Part shown: positions 1-5,519 of the stretch, piece after piece
Numbering within the stretch: the stretch's first letter is position 1
How the letters are laid out: the number at the start of each line of letters is the position of its first letter
NCBI GenBank assembly: GCA_905214175.1
Contig: CAJMLD010000116.1
Location: 1 to 5,519 of the forward strand
DNA from: an uncultured bacterium
GTDB lineage: Bacteria; Actinomycetota; Coriobacteriia; Coriobacteriales; Atopobiaceae
Direction: 5' to 3'
Length of the DNA: 5,519 nucleotides
Made by a program: the position numbers and the translations under genes
Notes under the pieces: model-generated
The model's database searches: none
The model's input: the letters and a program-made list of their open reading frames with translations, nothing else
Told to the model about the DNA's origin: nothing

Positions 1-2
1 AC

Positions 3-1523
3 GGCCCCCTTGACGGCTTCTCGTGCGACGTTGACGGAAGGCACCTTCCCTGTGTGCTTCCCGAGGAGGGCAGCGACGGCGTCACGCGCGTGGAGTTCGC
101 GCTTGACGACCCCAACGAGGCACCCGAGACCAACCTGCAGCGCCTTCCCGGCATGGGCCGCCACCATCACGTGCGCGTGTGGCTGCCCTGCCTTACGAGC
201 TGTTCCCTGCGCCATGTGGTGGGCGACGGCAACACCATCGAGCCCGTTGATGCCCGCGACCAGCTGCTGGTGATTGGAGACTCCATCGCCCAGGGGTTCG
301 TGTCCGGCGACCCGGCTCACAACTGGCCGGCACTTCTCGCCACTCAACTCAACATGGACGTGCTCAACCAGGGCATCGGCGGCCAGGTCTTCCTGCCGGG
401 CTCGACCGTGGGCCTTGCCGACGAGGCGTCCCCTGCGGCTGTGGTGGTGGAGCTGGGCGAGAATTACCGCTACGAGCCCTGCCAGGAGATGCGCATCTCT
501 CGCGATATCCGCACGAGCCTCTTCGAGGTCGCCGAGGCCTGGCCCGAGGCATCCATCTGGACCCTCACGCCCCTCTGGCACCTGGACGAGACGCACCCCA
601 CTCATAGGGGTAGCTGCTTTTCCGCCGTACCGGACCTCATCCGTACTGCCGTGGCAGCCAACCCGGGCATGCACCTGGTTGAGGGCTCGCGCCTTCTGCA
701 GGCAAGTCCCGTCCTCATGGCGGATGGCTACGAGCATCCCAACGCCGACGGGTCCGCAATCATCGCGGAGCGCCTGGCCTACATCATGCGTGCGCTGGCG
801 GAGCCCGCAGAGACCCGGCGCGCACGGGCGATAGAGCTTCTCTCGGACGGCCCGCGCGAGGCGTTTCCCATCCTCGAGTGCGCGCGCCGCGGGATTGGCG
901 AGGTCCTTGTCGCAAAGAAGGGCGCGTGCGTGCTGGAGGTACCGCGGCACGGGACCTTTGTGTGGGGGACCTCCCGAAAGGCCATGCGCGAGGCGCTCGA
1001 CGTCTTTGCCTCGCGCAACCTGGTGTGTGTCCTTGGCTCCACGTCCGTGCACGACGTGCGCCGCGACCTTGGCCTTACCGAGGACGCTCCCTGCAACATG
1101 GTCATCTACGAGAAGAAGGACCGCCTGGACGTCGACCCCTCGCTCGACATCCGCACGCTCACGCCAGCGTATGCCGAGCTTGTGGCCTCACACTACTCGC
1201 ACCCAGAGTACCTGGCTCCTGGCGAGTTGGAGGACATTCTCGCCCACGGACTTGTGCTGGGAGGCTTTGAGGCAGGACGTCTCTGCGCGTTTATCGGCGA
1301 GCATCCCGAGGGTGCCATTGGCATGCTGGAGGTCTTTCCCGAGCAGCGTCGTCGTGGGTGGGCAACCGCGCTCGAGTCCGCGAAGATCAACGAGCAGCTC
1401 GATCGCGGCCTGGTACCGTGGGGAGAGGTGTGGCCTGACAACCAGGCGTCCATTGCGCTGCAGGAGAAGCTCGGCCTTACGGTGTACCCGGAGAAGGGTA
1501 TGCACTTCATGAGTCGTCCGTAG
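3..1523 (+). CDS. SGNH/GDSL hydrolase fused to GNAT N-acetyltransferase (5' partial)
   Basis: The frame is open from the first complete codon of the window, so the true start lies upstream; the GTG at 54 is only the first possible start in view. There are 506 visible residues. Residues 1-88 look like a beta-rich N-terminal domain of the kind that precedes some SGNH esterases. Residues ~89-262 carry the SGNH blocks: GDS with nucleophile Ser94, Gly124 in NQGIGG, Asn154 in GEN, and His245 in EHPN. From ~270 to the end is a complete GNAT domain of the ~240-residue type, with an acetyl-CoA loop RRRGWA at 449-454 and the helix NQASIALQEKLG at 480-491. The family roles predict ester or acyl hydrolysis plus acetyl transfer from acetyl-CoA; the substrates are unknown. 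The protein probably acts in the cytoplasm, but the N-terminus is not visible, so a signal peptide cannot be excluded. I am confident of both domains and of their fusion, not of the substrate. Confidence 0.9.
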   Translation, partial: GPLDGFSCDVDGRHLPCVLPEEGSDGVTRVEFALDDPNEAPETNLQRLPGMGRHHHVRVWLPCLTSCSLRHVVGDGNTIEPVDARDQLLVIGDSIAQGFVSGDPAHNWPALLATQLNMDVLNQGIGGQVFLPGSTVGLADEASPAAVVVELGENYRYEPCQEMRISRDIRTSLFEVAEAWPEASIWTLTPLWHLDETHPTHRGSCFSAVPDLIRTAVAANPGMHLVEGSRLLQASPVLMADGYEHPNADGSAIIAERLAYIMRALAEPAETRRARAIELLSDGPREAFPILECARRGIGEVLVAKKGACVLEVPRHGTFVWGTSRKAMREALDVFASRNLVCVLGSTSVHDVRRDLGLTEDAPCNMVIYEKKDRLDVDPSLDIRTLTPAYAELVASHYSHPEYLAPGELEDILAHGLVLGGFEAGRLCAFIGEHPEGAIGMLEVFPEQRRRGWATALESAKINEQLDRGLVPWGEVWPDNQASIALQEKLGLTVYPEKGMHFMSRP

Positions 1524-1572
1524 GCTACGTGCGCCGCTGGGTAGCTTCTCTTGCAGGGGTCATCCGCGTGCG

Positions 1573-1607
1573 TTTGACATGTGCACAGTTTTGACACGCA
1601 GTGTGCA
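1573..1607. promoter_or_regulatory. repeat cluster overlapping the promoter, possible operator
   Basis: TTTGACA occurs twice, at 1573-1579 and 1590-1596, exactly 17 bases apart. The palindrome TGTGCACA lies at 1580-1587. TGTGCA recurs at 1602-1607, 22 bases (about two helical turns) after its first copy, and it also forms an inverted pair with TGCACA at 1582-1587. Such a layout around a -35 element fits a repressor or activator site. No regulator is identified and the motif is short, so this is a suggestion. Confidence 0.3.
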
Positions 1608-1618
1608 GAATCAATGAT
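1591..1618 (+). promoter_or_regulatory. candidate sigma70-type promoter of the ATP-grasp gene
   Basis: A perfect TTGACA (-35) at 1591-1596 is followed after 16 bases by AATGAT at 1613-1618 (4 of 6 to the -10 consensus). This would start transcription near 1625 and leave a leader of about 95 bases before the ATG at 1720. A better -10 by itself, TACAAT at 1635-1640 (5 of 6), has no good -35 at the proper distance. The surrounding DNA is noticeably richer in A/T than the genes. Confidence 0.45.
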
Positions 1619-1705
1619 GCTGTTTTGGAGCGTCTACAATCGGGCAGCTACTTACAGAAAGATTAATGACGTTCGCCGAATTGTCGCCCAGCGGCTGCGG
1701 TGACC

Positions 1706-1713
1706 AGGAAGTG
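1706..1713 (+). promoter_or_regulatory. ribosome binding site deciding the ATP-grasp start
   Basis: AGGAAGTG differs by one base from AGGAGGTG and lies six bases before ATG 1720. The rival ATG at 1666 has no comparable site, which is the main reason to prefer the shorter protein. Confidence 0.6.
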
Positions 1714-1719
1714 ACCTAT

Positions 1720-3096
1720 ATGACTAGCCTTCATGGACGCGAGCTCGAGGAAGAGTTTCTCTCGACGGCGCGCGAGCTTGCCGGTGACGTAGAGAGCAGG
1801 GAGGCCGGCGACCGTTACCTGCTCACCACTCACGCGCTCTACCATGGTGGGCCCGTCTCTTGGGCCATGACGCCCAAGATCTTCGACGCAGCCCAGATTG
1901 AGATCCTGCGCAACGCGGCCGAGACCATGGGTCGCATCATGGACAAGATCACGGCGGAGTATCTGCGCAACCCCGAGTTTCGTGCTCTTTTCCACTTTTC
2001 CCCGGAGCTCGAGGCGCTCACGCTTATCCCCACGGGCTACGAGCAAATGATCCCCATCGCTCGTGTGGATGTCTTTTTCAACGAGGAGACCGGCGACTAC
2101 CAGTTCTGCGAGCTCAACACCGACGGTTCGGCCGGCATGACCACGACCGTCGAGGTGACCCGGGCCATCCAGGCCACGCAGACCTACCGCAGATTTGCCG
2201 AGAAGCACCCCGCGATCAAGACGTATGACCTGGTCAATGAGGCCATTGACGCAATCAGGGAAACGTACACCAGCTGGGCAAATGCCGATCGCTTCGACAG
2301 CGCCGTCACCCACCCGTCCCTGTGCATCGTGGACTATTCCGAGAGCGCCTCGACCGACGAGCTCGAGGACTTCCTCTGGCGTCTTTCCGACCGCGGCTTC
2401 TACGCCCAGTTCTGCGATATTCGCGATCTGCGCATCGAGCGCTTCGGTGGCGCCGACCACCTGATGGCGCCTGGCGGTCCCGTGTCCTGCGTGTATCGTC
2501 GCGCCGTTACGTCCGAGATTGCCGAGAAGCCCTGCCCGGGTGCCGATGCGCTGGCGGAAGCCGCGCGCCGTGGCCTTGCCTGCGTCATCGGCGGCTACCG
2601 GACCTGGCCGTGCGCCACGAAGACCGTCTTCGCGATCATGCGCTCCGATGCGGTGGACGGCATCCTCACGCCCGAGGAGCGCGCGTTTGTCGACGCGCAC
2701 GTCCCCGAGACGGTGCTGCTTAATGCAGATTCGGACCTCTCGCCTTATGCCGAGAAGGACCGTTGGATTGTAAAGCCCGCAGGTGGCTACAATGCCGTGG
2801 GCGTAGTGGCCGGCCTTGACTGCAAGACGCAGGAGGAGTGGGACGACGCGCTTTCTGCGTGCGCGAAGAGTGGCGGCGTGGTGCAGGCGTATGCGCCGCA
2901 GTACCGCACGCCCACCATGCGCGGGGGCATGCTCAAGCCCGGCGAGGATCCGCTTGCCGCTCCCGAGATGAGCAACATGGAGGGGCTCTTCCTCTTCAAC
3001 GGGAAGTTTGGCGGCGTCTTTACCCGCTGCGGCATGGAGAACGTCATCGGCGAGTGGACGCACCGTCTCAACATGGGCTGCCTCGTCGTGGGGTAG
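1720..3096 (+). CDS. glutathionylspermidine synthase-like ATP-grasp ligase
   Basis: This 458-residue protein belongs to the ATP-dependent carboxylate-amine ligases with a circularly permuted ATP-grasp fold, usually annotated as the glutathionylspermidine synthase family. Such enzymes activate a carboxylate as an acyl phosphate and join it to an amine. Visible marks are the substrate/metal segment ELNTDGSAG at 131-139; TKTVFAI around Lys301, then LTPEERAFVDAHVPET at 316-331, the usual run-up to the nucleotide site; WIVKPAGGYNAVGV with the ATP-binding Lys352; and GLFLFNGKFGGVFTRCG with Arg436 near the C-terminus. There is no signal peptide or membrane segment, so it should be cytoplasmic. I chose ATG 1720 because AGGAAGTG at 1706-1713 sits six bases before it. 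An in-frame ATG at 1666 would add 18 residues but has only a weak AGAAAG upstream. No N-terminal amidase domain, as found in the bifunctional E. coli Gss, is present. The substrate cannot be read from the sequence; glutathione itself is unlikely in an anaerobic actinobacterium. Confidence 0.8.
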   Translation: MTSLHGRELEEEFLSTARELAGDVESREAGDRYLLTTHALYHGGPVSWAMTPKIFDAAQIEILRNAAETMGRIMDKITAEYLRNPEFRALFHFSPELEALTLIPTGYEQMIPIARVDVFFNEETGDYQFCELNTDGSAGMTTTVEVTRAIQATQTYRRFAEKHPAIKTYDLVNEAIDAIRETYTSWANADRFDSAVTHPSLCIVDYSESASTDELEDFLWRLSDRGFYAQFCDIRDLRIERFGGADHLMAPGGPVSCVYRRAVTSEIAEKPCPGADALAEAARRGLACVIGGYRTWPCATKTVFAIMRSDAVDGILTPEERAFVDAHVPETVLLNADSDLSPYAEKDRWIVKPAGGYNAVGVVAGLDCKTQEEWDDALSACAKSGGVVQAYAPQYRTPTMRGGMLKPGEDPLAAPEMSNMEGLFLFNGKFGGVFTRCGMENVIGEWTHRLNMGCLVVG

Positions 3097-3102
3097 GGGT
3101 TT

Positions 3103-3116
3103 CTCGCACGTGCGAG
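3103..3116. repeat. perfect 14-base palindrome after the ATP-grasp stop codon
   Basis: CTCGCACGTGCGAG reads identically on both strands and begins seven bases after the TAG at 3094-3096. As RNA it could form only a five-pair stem with a four-base loop and no following U run, so it is not a terminator by itself. It could be a protein-binding site or a decayed part of the neighbouring repeat array, since its GTGCG core also occurs in the array linker. Confidence 0.5.
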
Positions 3117-3137
3117 GTACTGGAAGTTGCAGGAACT

Positions 3138-3177
3138 GGCCCTGTGGTGCCGCTTTGGCGCCACAGGGCCGCTTTTT
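3138..3177 (+). terminator. intrinsic terminator-like hairpin, repeat unit 1
   Basis: The arms at 3138-3151 and 3157-3170 pair over 14 positions (13 Watson-Crick and one G-U at 3148/3160) around a five-base loop GCTTT. A TTTTT run follows at 3173-3177. This is the expected form of a Rho-independent terminator for the ATP-grasp gene ending at 3096. It is also the first and best-preserved of three similar palindromes in this gap, so the terminator may have been recruited from a repeat element. Confidence 0.7.
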
Positions 3178-3290
3178 GCAGTAAGTGCGTACGAAATCGC
3201 TGCTGTGGCGCCGTTCTGGCGCCACAAGGCGCGTTCCCGCAAGCAAGTGCGTACGAAACCCCCGCTGTGGCGTCAACCTGGCGCCGCCCG
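3138..3290. repeat. three-unit array of ~62-base palindromic repeats
   Basis: Three palindromes built on TGTGGCGCC / GGCGCCACA have centres near 3154, 3215 and 3277, a period of 61-62 bases. Unit 2 is a perfect nine-pair stem (3204-3212 with 3218-3226, loop GTTCT). Unit 3 (3266-3290) is decayed and keeps only about six pairs. The linkers between units share the identical 14-mer AAGTGCGTACGAAA at 3183-3196 and 3245-3258, itself containing the palindrome CGTACG. The period is not a multiple of three, so the array does not encode a peptide repeat. It resembles REP-type intergenic palindromes. Whether it recurs in the genome cannot be seen from here. Confidence 0.8.
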
Positions 3291-3350
3291 CTGCCGAGAA
3301 GAACGAGCCCCGGTGCCCCGCCTCAACGCAATATTTGTGTCGCGCTCCCT

Positions 3351-3359
3351 TGCTAGAAT
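3351..3359 (+). promoter_or_regulatory. extended -10 promoter of the HD-domain gene
   Basis: TGCTAGAAT combines the TGN extension with TAGAAT (5 of 6 to the -10 consensus), 33 bases before the HD-gene ATG. The -35 region at 3331-3336 (ATATTT) is poor, which is tolerated in extended -10 promoters. Its place downstream of the repeat array and terminator suggests that the HD gene is transcribed independently of the ATP-grasp gene. Confidence 0.5.
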
Positions 3360-3380
3360 CTGCCTCGATCAACATCTCGC

Positions 3381-3386
3381 AGGAGG
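3381..3386 (+). promoter_or_regulatory. ribosome binding site of the HD-domain gene
   Basis: A full AGGAGG lies five bases before ATG 3392. It settles the start there, although the frame stays open upstream to 3185 through the repeat array. Confidence 0.85.
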
Positions 3387-3391
3387 CAGCC

Positions 3392-4633
3392 ATGGAAGTC
3401 ATCAACAAACTTGCGCCCCACCTCACGGGGCAACTCTCGACCAAGGCGCAGCAGGCCGTCGCAGACCGCCGAGCAAGCGGGTCCCTCTCGCCATACGCCA
3501 CGCCCAACACCGCCGCGCTTCGTCGCGAGACGACCGAGCGCGACCAGGAGAGCGTCTTGCGTCCCGCATTTGTGCGTGACGCCGAGAAGATTATGCACAT
3601 GTCTGCGTACAACCGCCTGGCCGGTAAGACCCAGGTCTTCTCGTTCCGCGCAGACGATGACCTTGCGCGCCGCGGTTTGCACGTGCAGCTCGTCGCACGT
3701 GTGGCCAAAGACATTGGCGCCGCGCTTGGCTTGAACCTGGACCTCATCGAGGCCATTGCCTTGGGCCATGACATGGGCCATACGCCCTTTGGACATGCTG
3801 GCGAGCGCTTCCTGAACGATGTCTACCATGCCCGCACCGGCCGCTTCTTTGCGCACAACGTGCAAAGTGTGCGCGTGCTCGATGTCACCTACGGCAGGAA
3901 CCTCGCGCTCCAGACCCTCGACGGGGTAATCTGCCACAACGGCGAGTTCGAGCAGCAGGTTTTCGAGACAAGCAACCTCGCTGGCTTCGATGAGTTTGAC
4001 CGCGGGGTGGAGGAGTGCTGGGAGAAGGGTGGCCCAGCTATTGCGCACCTGCGCCCCATGACGCTTGAGGGCTGCGTGGTGCGCGTCTCGGACATCATCG
4101 CCTACGTGGGCAAGGACCGCCAGGACGCCATCCGCGCTGGTCTCTGCACCGAGAAGAGCTTCGACGATGGTCTTGGCGGGGCATACAACGCCTGGGCACT
4201 GGGGGCCTTCGTCGCTGACGTGGTCGAGAACAGCCTGGGCAAGCCGCGCATCGAGATGAGCGAGGAGGGCTTTGCCGAGATGCGCCGTGCCAAGCGAGAG
4301 AACTACGAGAAGATTTACGGTGCCTCGGAGGTCAACGGGGACTTCTCGCGCGGTGTCTCCGAGCTCTTCTCGCTGCTGTACGAGCACGAGCTTGCAGCTC
4401 TCCGTGCGGGTGACGAGTCGGTAGCTATCTTCCGTCACCACATCGAGCCTCTTGGCCGTCACCTCGCGCCCTATGGTCGTACGTATGATTGGGAGACGGA
4501 CCCAGACCTCACGGTGGTGGACTTCATCTCGTCTATGACGGACGATTACTTCATGGCCACATGTTCGGAGCTCTTCCCCAGGGCACGCGAGCTCTTCCCG
4601 CGTCGCGGGTACTTCGAGGGAGTGCGTCCGTAG
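3392..4633 (+). CDS. HD-domain dGTP triphosphohydrolase-like protein (Dgt family)
   Basis: This 413-residue protein is of the dGTPase-like HD phosphohydrolase family, whose characterised members cleave dNTPs, classically dGTP, to the nucleoside and triphosphate and so trim dNTP pools. The N-terminal segment SPYATPNTAALRRE...RPAFVRDAEKIMHMSAYNRLAGKTQVF matches the family opening in which a phosphate-binding region precedes the HD core. Metal and catalytic positions are all present: His97 (GLHVQLV), His126-Asp127 in LGHDMGHTPFGHAGE with His130 and His135, His155 in AHNVQSVRVL, His182 in CHNGEFE, and Asp234 in VSDIIAYVGKDRQDA. The length is normal for the family, and no membrane segment is seen, so it is cytoplasmic. 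The C-terminal third is helical and more variable, and may hold allosteric or oligomer contacts. Nucleotide preference cannot be told from sequence; close relatives act on other dNTPs. The gene stands alone after the repeat array and converges with the next gene. Confidence 0.88.
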   Translation: MEVINKLAPHLTGQLSTKAQQAVADRRASGSLSPYATPNTAALRRETTERDQESVLRPAFVRDAEKIMHMSAYNRLAGKTQVFSFRADDDLARRGLHVQLVARVAKDIGAALGLNLDLIEAIALGHDMGHTPFGHAGERFLNDVYHARTGRFFAHNVQSVRVLDVTYGRNLALQTLDGVICHNGEFEQQVFETSNLAGFDEFDRGVEECWEKGGPAIAHLRPMTLEGCVVRVSDIIAYVGKDRQDAIRAGLCTEKSFDDGLGGAYNAWALGAFVADVVENSLGKPRIEMSEEGFAEMRRAKRENYEKIYGASEVNGDFSRGVSELFSLLYEHELAALRAGDESVAIFRHHIEPLGRHLAPYGRTYDWETDPDLTVVDFISSMTDDYFMATCSELFPRARELFPRRGYFEGVRP

Positions 4634-4663
4634 CCGCGGGCGAGCGCGCGGCAATGGTCTTCA

Positions 4664-5449
4664 CTACAGTGAGGGCACCCGCGCAGCGCGTTCGGCAGCG
4701 CCGTGCTCGCGTGCGGCGTCAACGAACGCCTCGAAGAGATGCGGCTGGGTGCGGAGCTTCTCGGGGTGCCACTGCACCCCCAGGAAGAAGGTCTTCTCGT
4801 TAAACTCCAGGCCCTCCGGGGTGCCGTCCTCGGCCCACGCCACAACGTGTCCCTCGGGCGCCTGCGTGTAGATGGCCTCGTGATGCAGCGAGTTGACCTC
4901 GCCCGAGGTGAACCCCAGGACCTGAGCCAGGCGGCTCGTTTCGGATATGCGCACGTGGTGGACGGGGGAGTCCGGGGAGTCGCCGCGTGCGTGGAGGATG
5001 GTCTCGGTGGGGTAGTCCTTGATGTCGCGCACAAGCGTGCCGCCAAGGGTCACGTTCATGACCTGCATGCCGCGGCAGATGCCTAGCACCGGCACATCGG
5101 CATCCCAGCACGCGCGCATGAGTGCCCACTCGAAGGCGTCGCGCGCGGGGCAGGTGAGCGAGATTTGCGAGTGGCTTTCTGGCGCGTAGGCATGGCCGCT
5201 AAAGGAGCTGTCGGCAATGTCGCCGCCGCCCGTGAAGAGGATGCCGTCAAAGCGGCGCACGATGTCAGGGACAAGGTCCGTTGCGTCAAAGCCAAAGGGG
5301 ATGGTGAAGGGGAGGGCCACCGGGAGACCTCCCGCATCCGCCACCGATGCGGCGTAGTGGTCATCGGTCATGGTCCAATTTGGGTTCTCGTGGTCCTCCC
5401 GAGGCCTTGACGTGATTCCGATGAGCGGCCTTGTGGCGGCGACTGGCAT
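4664..5449 (-). CDS. gamma-glutamyl hydrolase, peptidase C26 / PuuD-like
   Basis: This 261-residue protein has a class I glutamine-amidotransferase fold and is close to gamma-glutamyl-gamma-aminobutyrate hydrolases. These cut the gamma-glutamyl amide of gamma-Glu-GABA or related compounds in polyamine breakdown. Reading from the N-terminus: PLIGITSRP at 8-16; DGILFTGGGDI at 68-78, the oxyanion-side glycine motif; VLGICRGMQVMNVTLGGTLVRDI at 121-143 with nucleophile Cys125; EVNSLHHEAI at 184-193; and FLGVQWHPEKL at 222-232 with His228 and Glu230 completing the triad. It lacks any synthetase partner domain and any signal peptide, so a free-standing cytoplasmic hydrolase is expected. The start is fixed by GGAGG a few bases upstream. 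The puuA, puuB and puuC partners are not in the window, so the exact substrate is uncertain and no symbol is given. Confidence 0.9.
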   Translation of the reverse strand: MPVAATRPLIGITSRPREDHENPNWTMTDDHYAASVADAGGLPVALPFTIPFGFDATDLVPDIVRRFDGILFTGGGDIADSSFSGHAYAPESHSQISLTCPARDAFEWALMRACWDADVPVLGICRGMQVMNVTLGGTLVRDIKDYPTETILHARGDSPDSPVHHVRISETSRLAQVLGFTSGEVNSLHHEAIYTQAPEGHVVAWAEDGTPEGLEFNEKTFFLGVQWHPEKLRTQPHLFEAFVDAAREHGAAERAARVPSL

Positions 5450-5453
5450 GTTT

Positions 5454-5458
5454 CCTCC
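5454..5458 (-). promoter_or_regulatory. ribosome binding site of the C26 hydrolase gene
   Basis: On the minus strand, GGGGAGGAAAC directly precedes the ATG. The GGAGG core ends four bases before the start codon. It supports ATG at 5449 as the real start. Confidence 0.8.
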
Positions 5459-5519
5459 CCTGTGCAGTGTTCCGGGGGACTACCTTAGCCGACGGGCGAG
5501 GGCCAGACCCGTCGCAGTT

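Noticed and set aside
10..273. 87-codon open frame in frame 1 overlapping the start of the first gene
   Set aside because: It overlaps the SGNH frame, which has clear domain motifs. Its own product is Arg/Ala/Thr-rich with no domain, as expected for an out-of-frame read of GC-rich coding DNA.
1522..1552. Possible terminator after the SGNH-GNAT gene (GCTAC ... GTAGC followed by TTCTCTT)
   Set aside because: The stem is only five pairs with a 12-base loop and an interrupted T run, too weak to call.
3185..3391. Upstream extension of the HD protein through the repeat array
   Set aside because: The frame is open only because the repeats lack stops. The AGGAGG before ATG 3392 and the family-like N-terminus there are much better evidence. 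The extension would translate non-coding palindromes.
1663..3774. 703-codon open frame on the minus strand
   Set aside because: It lies opposite the ATP-grasp gene, the repeat array and the start of the HD gene. Its protein is low-complexity and Arg/Ala/Gly/His-rich with no recognisable domain. Long antisense frames are expected opposite GC-rich genes.
4634..4651. CCGCG ... CGCGG inverted repeat between the convergent HD and C26 genes
   Set aside because: The stem is five pairs in very GC-rich DNA and there is no T run in either direction. A terminator must exist for both genes somewhere, but this is not convincing.
3353..4654. 433-codon open frame on the minus strand
   Set aside because: It is the antisense shadow of the HD-domain gene, with no recognisable motif and no supporting ribosome binding site.
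5461..5519. Promoter for the minus-strand C26 gene
   Set aside because: The best -10-like match on the minus strand is TAAGGT with only three consensus bases and no -35 at a suitable distance. The promoter may lie beyond the window.

Overview
The window is GC-rich bacterial DNA with dense coding, strong G/C preference at third codon positions and AGGAGG-type ribosome binding sites. Gene content and codon style suggest an actinobacterium. My best guess, from how the proteins read rather than from any search, is a host-associated anaerobe of the Coriobacteriia (Olsenella/Atopobium/Collinsella type). No rRNA, tRNA, CRISPR array, transposase or phage gene is visible.

Layout. (1) Position 3-1523, plus strand: the 3' part of a gene whose start lies before the window. 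It joins a GDSL/SGNH-type esterase domain to a complete GNAT acetyltransferase domain in one reading frame. (2) 1524-1719: a 196-base gap with a sigma70-like promoter embedded in TTTGACA and TGTGCA repeats. (3) 1720-3096, plus: a circularly permuted ATP-grasp ligase of the glutathionylspermidine-synthase-like group. (4) 3097-3391: a structured 295-base gap. It holds a perfect 14-base palindrome, three palindromic repeat units spaced 61-62 bases apart (the first shaped like an intrinsic terminator), and an extended -10 promoter. (5) 3392-4633, plus: an HD-domain dGTP triphosphohydrolase-like protein with its metal ligands intact. (6) 4664-5449, minus: a class I glutamine-amidotransferase-like gamma-glutamyl hydrolase (peptidase C26, PuuD-like), convergent with the HD gene across 30 bases. 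(7) 5450-5519: only the Shine-Dalgarno of that minus-strand gene and short upstream DNA, in which I see no convincing promoter.

The genes look like separate housekeeping or accessory metabolic units rather than one operon. Each plus-strand gene has its own leader, and the last gene points the other way. A possible biochemical thread is amide chemistry: the ATP-grasp protein should make an amide or peptide bond, and the C26 protein should hydrolyse gamma-glutamyl amides. That link is inference only. The features most worth following up are the SGNH-GNAT fusion and the ~62-base palindromic repeat array.
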